49,240 nucleotides of DNA, taken from an uncultured Pirellulaceae bacterium. GTDB lineage: Bacteria; Planctomycetota; Planctomycetia; Pirellulales; Pirellulaceae. Within the stretch, counting starts at the first letter, position 1. Every line of letters starts with the position of its first letter. The notes beneath the pieces were generated by a model. The model saw only the letters and a list, made by a program, of their open reading frames with translations. It was not told the DNA's origin and did no database searches. The position numbers were made by a program, and so were the translations under genes. The stretch covers positions 1 through 49,240 of the forward strand of contig CAKZVF010000217.1 in the NCBI GenBank assembly GCA_937921995.1, read 5' to 3'. Positions 33,834 to 42,914 of this stretch are shown here, one piece after another.

Positions 33834-34070
33834 TAATCTCTCCTAACAGTTCATCGGTTGCAAAATCATAGTTGCCGGTCTCAAAGAGCCAAACAATCAG
33901 AACGCCAATCCTGTACGGACCTTCGTCCAAGCCCACATTGTCCCACGAAGCACTGGCAATTCAATTCGACACGACCTGACAATCGCAGAAAAAGCAGAGA
34001 TATTTCCGCCGGTCCCGAGAATCGCTCGATCACGGGGGGCTACTGGAAAAAGTCGACAAAATTTGCTCAG

Positions 34071-35183
34071 ATGCAGCTTATGAAAGGCACCGTTCACGTT
34101 TTCGATTTTCTAGAATCCGCCAATCCGGCGTCTGATTCTGCCACCGAGCCTGGCGGTTTGCCGACAGGGCTGTGTCCGGTCTTTGGCACCGACCGCTTTT
34201 TGAAACGACTTTCATTGGCGGCGTTGACGGCGCGGTTTGGTGCTGGCGAAGAAGATTTCGCGCCCTCGACCTACGACGGGAACCAAGCGACTTGGCCAGA
34301 TATCCAAGACGAACTGTTTACCCGTTCGCTTTTTGGTGGTGACGGCCCGAAACTCATCATCGTCGATGATGCCGAACCGTTCGTCAAAAACTACCGAGAT
34401 CGGTTGGAGGATCTGGCGAAAGAAGATCTTGCCGGTCTGCTGGTAATCGTGGTCGACAAATGGGCCAGCAACACGCGCCTGTTCAAGGCGGCGGCGAAAA
34501 ATGGATTGCAGATTAAGTGCACTCCGCCGCTCAAGGGCAAGAGCAAAAAGATTGATGAGAAAAAAGTCCAACAATGGTTAGTCGCTCGCGCCGCGAACCA
34601 GTACCAATACACGCTGCCCACCAACGGCGCTCAAACGGTGATCGATCTGACCGAATGTAATTTTGGGCGGATGGATCAAGAGCTGCAAAAGATCGCCTTG
34701 TACGTCGACAAAAAAGGCAACGTCACCAACGAAGTGATCAAACAGGCCGTTGGTGGTTGGCGGGCGGAGACGATGTGGGCGGCGCTCGATGCGGCCGTTG
34801 ATGGCGAAGCGGGCAAAGCGCTGACGTTGCTGGACCAGATGCTGCGTGGCGGCGAGTATCCGTTGGCGTTGTTCGGTCAGATGGCTTGGTCGCTTCGGCG
34901 ATACGGGCAAGCAACGGAGATCGTTTATCAACAAATGCGTGCAGGCAAAAAGCCAAGGATCGGTGATGCGGTTCGAGAGGCAGGATTTAACGCTTGGGGT
35001 GGCGAGATCGAAGCGGCCGAAGATCGGCTGAAGAAAATGGGCAGCAAACGCGCCGGGCAATTGCTCGATTGGCTGTTAGAAGCGGACATGGCGCTCAAGC
35101 GTTCTCATTCTCACGAATCACGCGGGCGTTTGGTTTTGGAAACGCTACTGGTTCGCTTGGCCGATGAACTCGCGCCGGCGTAG
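34071..35183 (+). CDS. holA: DNA polymerase III delta subunit
   Basis: HolA is the clamp-loader delta subunit that opens the sliding clamp. The protein from ATG 34071 has 370 residues (34080 is an equally good start). The AAA+-like N-domain begins HVFDFLES and FGTDRFLKRLSLAAL, followed by the LFGGDGPKLIIVDDAE strand, and the C-terminal helical region (WRAETMWAALDAAVDGEAGKALTLLDQMLRGGEYPLAL in parts) matches the collar domain. The longer frame from 33858 lacks homology in its first 71 residues and is not used. Delta does not need a functional P-loop, and none is seen. Confidence 0.88.
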   Translation: MQLMKGTVHVFDFLESANPASDSATEPGGLPTGLCPVFGTDRFLKRLSLAALTARFGAGEEDFAPSTYDGNQATWPDIQDELFTRSLFGGDGPKLIIVDDAEPFVKNYRDRLEDLAKEDLAGLLVIVVDKWASNTRLFKAAAKNGLQIKCTPPLKGKSKKIDEKKVQQWLVARAANQYQYTLPTNGAQTVIDLTECNFGRMDQELQKIALYVDKKGNVTNEVIKQAVGGWRAETMWAALDAAVDGEAGKALTLLDQMLRGGEYPLALFGQMAWSLRRYGQATEIVYQQMRAGKKPRIGDAVREAGFNAWGGEIEAAEDRLKKMGSKRAGQLLDWLLEADMALKRSHSHESRGRLVLETLLVRLADELAPA

Positions 35184-35249
35184 GCCCGACCCGCCCGAGG
35201 GACGCTGTTTGGGCATCGCGCGGTGAGAGTTCAAAGACTGCCTTTTTTC

Positions 35250-35837
35250 TTATTCGCCCAGTTCGAAATCTTCGATGCCGAGTTCTTCCATCGTTTTGGT
35301 CAGTTCGTCATCAGGTTTCGCGTTGTCAGAATCCGGCGAGTCGCCTCCGCCGGTGAACTTTTGGACTTGTAATCGGTTGCCCTCCACCGAGACGACTCTG
35401 ACGGATTCGCCCGCTTCAATCGGAAAGCCCTTGGTCACGGCGTCGAATTTCTTTTCGTCGATGATGATGATTCCACTGGGATACATCTTGGTGTATGCGA
35501 TGCCAATTTTCCCGATCTGATCAGCCACGCGCTGGTAGTGACTGCTTTTGGGCATGACGTCCTCTTTCTTGATGTCGCCGATCAAAATCATGCGTCCAAT
35601 CGGCGTATGAGGCCAGATTTTAACGGCCGCGGCAAACAAGAAAGGAATCGCCAGGACGATCACCAGCAGAAAAATGGAACCATACATCACACTGTGTAGG
35701 AACGCCGCGGCAACGGCCGCGATCGTGACCAGCAGCGCTATAATTCCGACCGTCCCAGCGGTGGGCAGGAATACCTCGACCGTCAGAAGCAGCACTGCAA
35801 CCAGAATGCCGATGATGGACAAAAGCAAGTATGACAT
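35250..35837 (-). CDS. Short NfeD-family membrane protein
   Basis: A 195-residue protein with an N-terminal group of three to four membrane helices (about residues 3-85) and a soluble OB-like domain (about 105-165: GKIGIAYTKMYPSGIIIID, ending GESVRVVSVEGNRLQV), the NfeD C-terminal fold. It ends in an acidic tail. It lies 64 bases downstream of the long NfeD gene in the same direction. Such pairs of a long protease-like and a short NfeD protein, often with a flotillin, organise membrane domains; no flotillin is in this window. Confidence 0.85.
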   Translation of the reverse strand: MSYLLLSIIGILVAVLLLTVEVFLPTAGTVGIIALLVTIAAVAAAFLHSVMYGSIFLLVIVLAIPFLFAAAVKIWPHTPIGRMILIGDIKKEDVMPKSSHYQRVADQIGKIGIAYTKMYPSGIIIIDEKKFDAVTKGFPIEAGESVRVVSVEGNRLQVQKFTGGGDSPDSDNAKPDDELTKTMEELGIEDFELGE

Positions 35838-35901
35838 GGAAAGTAGCTGTTGCTGGATTGAGTTTGCAGAGGCGTTGTGCAGAGGCGTTGTTAAAAGCAG
35901 T

Positions 35902-38178
35902 CTAAGTCAAAACCTTTTGAACGACGACTCGGTTGGCGATCGCCTCAATGACTTCGATCGCTTCGCCTTTTTCGACAACTTGACCTTGCGTGATGACGTC
36001 GCAAACCTGATCGCCGAACTGGGCTCGGCCTGAGGGCATTAATTTTGTGACCGCGATGCCCTGTTGCCCCATCAGGTAAGCAAGATTGGCGGTGGCTTCG
36101 GAGTCGGTCTGGTTGCCGAGGTCAAGTTCAGGCTTTTTCGGCGGAGCGAGAATCACGTTCCTTAGAAAAGGCGTGTCGGGGAGCAAACGCGGCAGCAGTA
36201 GCACTGCTGCAACAATTCCAAACCCGGCCCCCACCAATGGGAACAGCGAATTGGGTAACTTTTCAAAGTCTCTTACATTTAGCGGAATCAGAAACGATTG
36301 GGCGGCCAACACGACAGAGATCGATACCATGACGATTCCGCCGATCCCGAAAATGCCAAAACCGGGAATGACAAAAACCTCCATCGCAATGAACGCGATT
36401 CCGATCAAGAACAGCAGTATCTCAAACCACTGAGCGTTGCCATCAAAGTATTGGGCCCAGAAGAAACCTACCAGGCACAAAGTCCCTAAAAATCCTGGCA
36501 CTCCCAAACCGGGAGCCGACATCTCCGCTGAGATAAAGAAGAATGCTCCCATGATCAGCAAAGACGCAACCGTGGGCGATGTCAAAAATGAAGCCAGCGA
36601 CTGAATCCAACGATCTGAGGAAGTCTGAGTCAGCACTTTGGGTTCTTCGGTCAGCTGAAAGATTGTCTCGATGTCCGCAGGGCTTTCAATGACATTGGAT
36701 GCGATCCCCAGCAGCTTCAATTGCTTGGCCTCGATTCCACTGACGGTATCTATTGGGGCCAAGAGTTCCCATTGCTTGCTGTCATCGAGCGACTCCCATT
36801 GCTGGCCAGAGAGAAGTCTTGTTTCGTCGGTTTCTGCGTTACGATACCGTGAAATGTCGATCTCGGCGTCGATCATCGCCGCAAACAGTGACCAATCGCG
36901 CTGCTTTTTGGCGGCGATCGACTTGGCGTCGGCGAGGTAGCTGCTGCGGTACGCCGCCGCGACGGAGTTTGGTCGCGGATCGCCCGGATTTTCAGCCGGC
37001 TCGAAACCACCCAAGGTCGCCGAATTTTGCACCAAAATTTGATCGCACGCTAAAGCCGCAAACGCCGACCCTGATCTGGCTGATTGATTGATGACGGCAA
37101 CGGTACGAACCTTAGCCGAATCCAATTCCGCGATAACACGTGCGAGGTCGACGCCGGCTTCGAGGTCGCCGACTGAATCATCTATCTCGAGGAACAACAG
37201 GCTTACGTCGCGGCGAGCGATTGCGGGTTTGATCGACCGGATGATCCAACGCACGGTCCGCTGATCTAAGACCTCGGGGACTCTGATGGAGATTGCTTCC
37301 CACGCTCCGCCGCCCGAGGCGTCCAGATTCAGTTGGTCGGCGGCAATGTTCAGTTTTCGCGCCAGTTCAGATTTTGATCGCACGCGATGGCTGATTAATC
37401 GGAACTCTTCAAGTTTTTCGCTGGTCAGTAGGGCGCGCTGATTGGCCGGCGCGAGCGTGGTGGTTTCGGTTTCCGCATTTTCAATTTTATCAAGTTGTTC
37501 TGAACTGGCGAAAATGATTTTTTCTGGCGTCTTCACCCGAAACAAGCCGCGCTCCTTCTCCAGCATGCTCAGCACGACTTCCACCGGCAGCGCATAACGT
37601 CGAGAAGCAATGTCTTTATAGATGTCCACAACGATCGGGTCTTTTGAATCTTCAGCCGATCCCGCATTTCCGATCGCGGTGTCATATTCCATGGCGATCT
37701 CTGAGCACGCGATTGCGACAAGCACAGCGTGGCCGTTGAGCTGGCCTTTGATCTTTTCGGTGCTGCTTAAATCGGCGGAAATGTAAGCGATCGTCTGGAT
37801 GCGGGCCATCTCTGGGGAGGTAAGAAATCGGGCAAGGCCGAAGGATGCGGTCAGATCGCTACCGCTGCCGTTGTTGATCTTGCCGGTTGCAAATTCTAGC
37901 ATCACCACCGGACGCGTCTCGATCGTGTTGCCTTGCTGGGCCTCGACCGCCGCATCCTGTAAAGCGCGTTGAACTTTCTGTCTCGTTGCGGACGTGATTG
38001 GCAGCGGAACGCGAATAACGCTGCAGCTGCGAGTTTCGGCCGGCGTGTCAGATTTTGAATGGTTCGGTGTGCTTCCGGCTTCGACTTGGGACAACGCCTG
38101 CGGCGATAGCGACAAAGTCGCAATCATCATCAGCGCAACCTGTCTGGCGAAGGTGGAGATGTTGTTGTGAAATTGCAT
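35902..38178 (-). CDS. Long NfeD protein with two ClpP-like domains
   Basis: A 758-residue protein from ATG 38178, chosen because a signal peptide (VALMMIATLSLSPQALSQ) starts there; the longer 38334 start adds unrelated sequence. After the signal come two serine-protease-like (ClpP-type) segments, about residues 90-173 and 324-393. The second contains SARSGSAFAALACD (Ser369/Ser371) where the NfeD catalytic serine lies. The first has GHAVLVAIACSEI without a serine in that place, so it looks inactive. About five membrane helices follow (about 530-690), then the NfeD OB-like domain. Its role is probably membrane quality control. Confidence 0.87.
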   Translation of the reverse strand: MQFHNNISTFARQVALMMIATLSLSPQALSQVEAGSTPNHSKSDTPAETRSCSVIRVPLPITSATRQKVQRALQDAAVEAQQGNTIETRPVVMLEFATGKINNGSGSDLTASFGLARFLTSPEMARIQTIAYISADLSSTEKIKGQLNGHAVLVAIACSEIAMEYDTAIGNAGSAEDSKDPIVVDIYKDIASRRYALPVEVVLSMLEKERGLFRVKTPEKIIFASSEQLDKIENAETETTTLAPANQRALLTSEKLEEFRLISHRVRSKSELARKLNIAADQLNLDASGGGAWEAISIRVPEVLDQRTVRWIIRSIKPAIARRDVSLLFLEIDDSVGDLEAGVDLARVIAELDSAKVRTVAVINQSARSGSAFAALACDQILVQNSATLGGFEPAENPGDPRPNSVAAAYRSSYLADAKSIAAKKQRDWSLFAAMIDAEIDISRYRNAETDETRLLSGQQWESLDDSKQWELLAPIDTVSGIEAKQLKLLGIASNVIESPADIETIFQLTEEPKVLTQTSSDRWIQSLASFLTSPTVASLLIMGAFFFISAEMSAPGLGVPGFLGTLCLVGFFWAQYFDGNAQWFEILLFLIGIAFIAMEVFVIPGFGIFGIGGIVMVSISVVLAAQSFLIPLNVRDFEKLPNSLFPLVGAGFGIVAAVLLLPRLLPDTPFLRNVILAPPKKPELDLGNQTDSEATANLAYLMGQQGIAVTKLMPSGRAQFGDQVCDVITQGQVVEKGEAIEVIEAIANRVVVQKVLT

Positions 38179-38743
38179 AAGCCGTAAATTAGTGTGGATC
38201 AAGAATTGATGGTGGACAATCCTCGGTTCCGCCATCAACTTTAGATTATAGAGCAACGATGGAAGCTCCAAGTACACAACAGCCCTAAAATGTTGATCTT
38301 CGAGCAGCCTGCCGCGGCCTTGGCACGTTGACACATTATCGCTTGTGCGAACGGCTTGATCCTTCGCGGCATCATTTGCGGCAGTTTCATGTCAACCGTT
38401 TTCCTAAGCCAACTTTCACTTGCAGATCTGTCGCCGGAGGTGGCAGCGGACGATTTTATCCCACGTCATTAGAAAGACGGTCCCCTCCCCTGCCATGGAA
38501 GGCCAAGCAGGAATTCTTCCGTCGCGGCCCGCAGGAAAAGTGAAGTGCGAAACCGCGTCAACAAGCTGCTCGCCAGCATCTCATTCGCGGCATAAAACCT
38601 GATGCTTGCGCAAATTGTGAGGCTGATTGCAGTTTTTTAACACCGGCAAGACCTGCGGATGAAGGTTTGCTCATTCCTATAAGTGCGTAATTTTGATAGT
38701 TTGCATTGTCAGACTGCACACAGTATTACCTTAGTGATTCGCG
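38179..38743. other. Intergenic region between divergent NfeD and TIGR03790 genes
   Basis: The 565 bases hold the promoters of both divergent genes. No gene, hairpin terminator or repeat was recognised. The part nearest the NfeD start lies in the alternative upstream reading frame extension, judged non-coding because it lacks signal-peptide or family sequence. Confidence 0.45.
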
Positions 38744-40828
38744 ATGGAAAATCAGGTTCGAAAGTTTTTTGCATTATTTCTGTTGAGCCTGTCATTGTCG
38801 ACGTGGGCGGTAACAGATGCTATCGCAGGAGGCGGCCCGGAAAATTTGTTTTTGGTCGTCAACAGCGAATCGCGATCCTCCAAGGTGATTGCAAATCACT
38901 ACATCGCGCTGAGGAACATTCCGCCCAGCCATGTGCTGTATCTTTCGGGCGTATCTGATCGCGAGATCATTAAACTGGTCGATTTTCGCAAACAGATTCT
39001 CGAACCCGTTCTAACGGCAATGGTGGCCAGGAAGATCAGCGACAACATTGACTATATCGTTTACTCATCCGATTTTCCGACGCGCGTAAATATCCAGAAG
39101 CATCAGGATTTATTGAAGGAAGCTTTTGCTGGGAAACTCCAGGCAAGAATCTACGCACCGATCGCTTCGATAACGTCGATGACGTATTTCGCGGCTCATG
39201 TTTTGGCGGATGACCCGAACTATATGGCGCTGAATTCTAATCACTATTACCGGGGGCCCTATCGTTCGGGGTTGAACAAGCCGTTTGAAGGCGAGCTGCA
39301 GGATGAATATCGGCAAGCCGTTGCGGCGCTGGGCAAGACGGGCGAGGAGTTCGCTGCAGCGCGGAGGAAGCTGTTTGATTTATCAAAAAAGTATCCCGGG
39401 CAAGCAGCCGTTCACTATCAGTTGGCCAAGTTCCGCGCCAAGGCTGACGAACCCGATCTGGCGGTACAATCATTGAAACTCGCCGTCGCCATGGGGTGGC
39501 AGGATGTTTCGCAAATGAAACGAGAGCGGAGCTTCAGCGTACTGCAAGAGAACCCGGAATTTGAAAAACTGATTCAGCGGATCAGCAAAATAGACTCGCC
39601 ATTCATTCCCCCGCACGGATTCCGCAACGCATACGCGTGGGGCCCCAATGGAATGATCAACCGAACCGGCGATGGTCGACGATATTTCCTCAGCGCGATG
39701 CTGTCGGTCACACGCGACTACGGTATCAGCGACAGCGATTCGCTCGCGTACCTCAGCCGCGCGGTTTCTGCAGACGCTACTCACCCCAAAGGAACGATTT
39801 ACTTCGCGCAGACGAAGGACGTACGTTCCACAGTACGAGAAGCGAATTTTAATCCCACGATTAAAGTGTTAAAGCAGATGGGACAACCCACGCGAATTGA
39901 AAAATCGCGATTGCCCAATCGACGTGATGACATTTTGGGACTGATCTGTGGTAATTCTGCCTTTGACTTCGAAGCCAGTGGCAGCAAATTCGTTCCGGGG
40001 GCTTTTGCGGATAACTTGACCAGCTACGGAGGCTATTTTAAGAGCAAGTCACAAACAAAACTGACAGAGTTTCTCCGATTTGGTGCCGCAGGAGCCAGTG
40101 GCACGGTGGTCGAACCGCTCGCGATTCAGGCCAAGTTCCCCCACCCCATGTTGCACGCCCATTATGTGGCAGGGTGTTCGCTGGCGGAAGCGTTTTACCA
40201 ATCCGTTGCCGGCCCCTATCAAATCATTTTGGTGGCCGATCCGTTATGTCAACCTTTCGTGAAGCGACCGAAAATCGCCATCACCTCTCCCGAGCCGATG
40301 GCGGAAGTCTCTGGCGAGGTGAAAATTGAATTGTCGCGCGAAGGATCTGAAGTGGCCGCTGCGGGTGTCGAGATCTTTATTGATGGCGTGATGATTCATC
40401 GTGCGTCTAACATAAAATACATCAACTTGGATACGAGTGATTTGCAAGACGGATTTCACGAATTGCGAGTCGTGTCGGTGGCACGAAACGGCATTGAGGC
40501 ACGATGTGCTGCCGTGTTGCCGATGATGATTAACAACCAAGAGTTTTATACGAAGCTCTCGATCGAAGAAACGACGAACGAGTTTCCCAAGCCGGTTAAG
40601 ATTTCCGCTGAAACAAATTGTGGTGAAAGAATTATCATTCGGCAAAACTCAAAAACCGTTGGCGTCATCACATCCGAGAAAGGCTCGATCGAAGTTTCCA
40701 CCGGAGCCTTAGGCGTCGGAGAGACCAAGCTACAAGCGGTCTCCCTGCGTGAAGGAGAAACCGTCGGTGTCGCGTCGCCGCCGATCCCCGTGACGGTCAA
40801 AGGAACGGTGTCGTCGATTGTCGAATAA
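38744..40828 (+). CDS. TIGR03790-type secreted protein
   Basis: A 694-residue protein with a signal peptide (FALFLLSLSLSTWAVTDAIA). It opens with the family phrases ENLFLVVNSESRSSKVIANHY and IPPSHVLYL, and has the DYIVYSSDFPTRV and YRGPYRSG segments later on. A helical, TPR-like insert (about residues 190-280, with FAAARRKLFDLSKKYP and AAVHYQLAKFRAKADEPDLA) divides the domain. The central SGTVVEPLAIQAKFPHP and AEAFYQSVAGPYQIILVADP lines match the peptidase-C25/caspase-like fold seen in this family, though catalytic residues are not clear. Two Ig-like segments end it. The function is unknown. Confidence 0.82.
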   Translation: MENQVRKFFALFLLSLSLSTWAVTDAIAGGGPENLFLVVNSESRSSKVIANHYIALRNIPPSHVLYLSGVSDREIIKLVDFRKQILEPVLTAMVARKISDNIDYIVYSSDFPTRVNIQKHQDLLKEAFAGKLQARIYAPIASITSMTYFAAHVLADDPNYMALNSNHYYRGPYRSGLNKPFEGELQDEYRQAVAALGKTGEEFAAARRKLFDLSKKYPGQAAVHYQLAKFRAKADEPDLAVQSLKLAVAMGWQDVSQMKRERSFSVLQENPEFEKLIQRISKIDSPFIPPHGFRNAYAWGPNGMINRTGDGRRYFLSAMLSVTRDYGISDSDSLAYLSRAVSADATHPKGTIYFAQTKDVRSTVREANFNPTIKVLKQMGQPTRIEKSRLPNRRDDILGLICGNSAFDFEASGSKFVPGAFADNLTSYGGYFKSKSQTKLTEFLRFGAAGASGTVVEPLAIQAKFPHPMLHAHYVAGCSLAEAFYQSVAGPYQIILVADPLCQPFVKRPKIAITSPEPMAEVSGEVKIELSREGSEVAAAGVEIFIDGVMIHRASNIKYINLDTSDLQDGFHELRVVSVARNGIEARCAAVLPMMINNQEFYTKLSIEETTNEFPKPVKISAETNCGERIIIRQNSKTVGVITSEKGSIEVSTGALGVGETKLQAVSLREGETVGVASPPIPVTVKGTVSSIVE

Positions 40829-41311
40829 ACGGAATCAACGATTGCCGATCCGCATCTGAGCGGCGACCCGCATTTCAACAGCGGCCCGCATCTAAACAGC
40901 GGCTGGCCTTTGGTGTTGTATCGAAAACGGAACTTATCGCTACGCGTTTGATCGTTAACATTTGCTCCAGCGTGGACGAATGCGGCCCCGTTTTGCTAAT
41001 GGCTTGGATAAGTGTTGGCAAATGTTAATTTTTATTTAATGTTTGGGCGGGCGGCTCTAGGAAAAGCAGAACGCGATTGTCTAAAGGAGTGTTGCTTGCC
41101 ACTCGGGCGTGTTATTGGTCGTTAAATCGTCATGAGCTATGCCACTTCGTTTTTGCGAACTCATCAGAGGTTGAGCCGGTGAGTTTGGTGAATTCATGGC
41201 TGCAATCAAGGCGTGATGTTTGCTATCATCTTCCAGTCCTGAGCGACCACCTGATGGACACACTAGGAAGCAAGTACTAGGTCCGTTCTCAAGTTGTGCG
41301 CTCGTCAACAT
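40829..41311. other. Intergenic region upstream of the orphan response regulator
   Basis: These 483 bases carry no convincing gene. Near the left end are three imperfect tandem copies of about 18 bases. The rest should contain the regulator promoter. The T/A-rich stretch near 41024-41045 may be part of it. A 67-codon frame at 41077 has no ribosome site. Confidence 0.5.
40847..40902. repeat. Three imperfect tandem 18-base repeats
   Basis: The phrases CCGCATCTGAGCGG (40850-40863), CCCGCATTTCAACAGCGG (40867-40884) and CCCGCATCTAAACAGCGG (40885-40902) follow each other closely, 20-75 bases after the stop of the TIGR03790-type gene. This may be slippage-derived intergenic sequence. Confidence 0.65.
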
Positions 41312-42040
41312 ATGTCAAAAATCAAAATATTGGTCGTTGAATCAGACCTCTCCCTCTCAAACGTTCTCGAATTCAATCTCTCCAACGCTGGCTACGAGGT
41401 GGATTGTGCTCATGATGGGCAAGATGGGCTCAATCAAGCTCGATCCAAAAGGCCAGGTTTGGTCATCTTGGCCGATGTGCTGCCTGTTGTGGACGGTCTT
41501 CAAATTTGCCGGCAATTAAGAGCCGATCCTTCGACCCGCGAAACGCCGATCATGATGCTCACGGCGAAAACGGAAGAGGCTGATCAGTTGAACGCTTTTT
41601 CTGTGGGTGCCGATGACTACGTCATCAAGCCCTTCAGCGTCAGAGTGCTGGTGGAACGCGTCAAGTCATTGCTTAGACGCCGCGACCTTGAACTTGGTGG
41701 AGCTGACGTCGTGACCGTCGGACGTGTCTCGGTTGATCGCATCAAACATCTTGCCTCGGTGGACGAAGGCCCGCTAGATCTTACGCCCAGCGAATTTCGC
41801 CTGTTGGATACAATGATTCGACAGCCCGGCCGTGCTTTCGATCGGACTGAGCTGATTGATCTGGCCTTGGGGGCCGATACGATGGTGCTTGAACGTACGA
41901 TTGATGTTCATATTCGTTCTCTGCGAAAGAAGATGGGCGACGCTGCCCAAGCCGTCGAAACAGTCCGAGGTATCGGATATCGCTTCAGTGATACCAAGAC
42001 CTTCCAGGCGTCCGAGACCTCTGAGGCGTCTGAGACCTAG
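41312..42040 (+). CDS. OmpR/PhoB-type response regulator with atypical receiver
   Basis: A 242-residue protein with an N-terminal receiver (about 1-120) and a C-terminal OmpR/PhoB winged helix (about 145-232, with LTPSEFRLLDTMIRQPGRAF and ERTIDVHIRSLRKK). In the receiver, the acidic pair is Glu10-Ser11 instead of Glu-Asp. The position aligned with the phospho-acceptor Asp is Ala54, with Asp55 one place later (VILADVLPVVDG). The conserved Thr84 and Lys106 remain. It may not be phosphorylated in the usual way. No histidine kinase gene is adjacent. The tail repeats ASETSE. ATG 41312 is chosen because the receiver begins there. Confidence 0.9.
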   Translation: MSKIKILVVESDLSLSNVLEFNLSNAGYEVDCAHDGQDGLNQARSKRPGLVILADVLPVVDGLQICRQLRADPSTRETPIMMLTAKTEEADQLNAFSVGADDYVIKPFSVRVLVERVKSLLRRRDLELGGADVVTVGRVSVDRIKHLASVDEGPLDLTPSEFRLLDTMIRQPGRAFDRTELIDLALGADTMVLERTIDVHIRSLRKKMGDAAQAVETVRGIGYRFSDTKTFQASETSEASET

Positions 42041-42222
42041 AGGCTTGGAGGATTTTCGAATTCGCACGGGAAAAGTAAACCGAAAACCGAAGCGCGTAAG
42101 TGTTTCTGTTGGTGTCCGTGAAAGTCTTTTTTTGAGGGAATCTTCTAGTTGTGATGGGCTGTAGCCGAGGGTAAACAGAAGTTATAATTCGGTTTTTGTC
42201 ACGCTCCTATTCGAAGCCGAAC

Positions 42223-42858
42223 ATGAACCTCATTGATGCCTTTAATTGGCGATATGCGACCAAGCAATTTGACCCATCAAAAAAAGTAAGCGCCGAAGAT
42301 TTGGAAACAATCCTTGTCGCGGGAAACTTGGCCGCAACTTCTTACGGTTTGCAGCCCTTCAAATTCGTCGTCGTCTCGGACCAACAAACGCAAGACGAAT
42401 TGGTGCCCTTCTCCTACAACCAGCCGCAAGTTTCGCAGGCGTCCCACGTGATTGTCCTGGCCGCACGCACCGACGTTGACGAAGCGTTCATCCGCACGAT
42501 GGCGCGGCTGACCGAGAAAGTCCGTGATTTGCCCCAAGGTGAACTTGATGGATATGCAAAGCAGATGATTGGCGCGGTGATGTCGATGTCAGACGAACAG
42601 CGTATTCACTGGGCCCAAAAACAAATCTATATCGCGCTGGCAAATATGATGGCCGCTTGCGCAACGGTCGGCGTAGACAGTTGCCCAATGGAAGGCTTTG
42701 TACCGGCTCAATATGATCGGTTGCTGAACTTGGGCGAACACAATCTGACCGCGACGGTTGTGTTGCCTGTTGGATATCGTTCCGATGACGATGAACAGCA
42801 AAATTTCGCGAAGGTAAGAAATCCGATTGACCAAATGGTCATCCATCACGGCGTTTGA
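42223..42858 (+). CDS. Nitroreductase-family NAD(P)H oxidoreductase
   Basis: A 211-residue flavin-dependent nitroreductase-family protein, likely an NfsB-type enzyme that reduces nitro or quinone compounds using NAD(P)H. FMN-binding features are the N-terminal FNWRYATKQFDPSKKV (Arg and Lys contacts), the LAATSYGLQPFKFVVVSD segment, and the C-terminal AACATVGVDSCPMEGF and VVLPVGYRSDDD lines. ATG 42223 is preferred to the longer 42196 start because family homology begins at MNLIDAF. It stands alone between the regulator and the glycosylase. Confidence 0.9.
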   Translation: MNLIDAFNWRYATKQFDPSKKVSAEDLETILVAGNLAATSYGLQPFKFVVVSDQQTQDELVPFSYNQPQVSQASHVIVLAARTDVDEAFIRTMARLTEKVRDLPQGELDGYAKQMIGAVMSMSDEQRIHWAQKQIYIALANMMAACATVGVDSCPMEGFVPAQYDRLLNLGEHNLTATVVLPVGYRSDDDEQQNFAKVRNPIDQMVIHHGV

Positions 42859-42914
42859 GCTGCATCGACAGGAGCGGCCAACATTGCCGACCTAGGTTCG
42901 GCTCTGGCAAGTTT

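Noticed and set aside
33858-34070. N-terminal extension of the holA frame
   Set aside because: The 71 extra residues show no family homology and overlap the promoter area of a divergent gene; ATG 34071/34080 starts at the conserved HVFDFLES region.
41077-41280. 67-codon ORF upstream of the response regulator
   Set aside because: No ribosome site, no conserved-looking sequence, and it ends just before the regulator start in what is most likely its promoter region.
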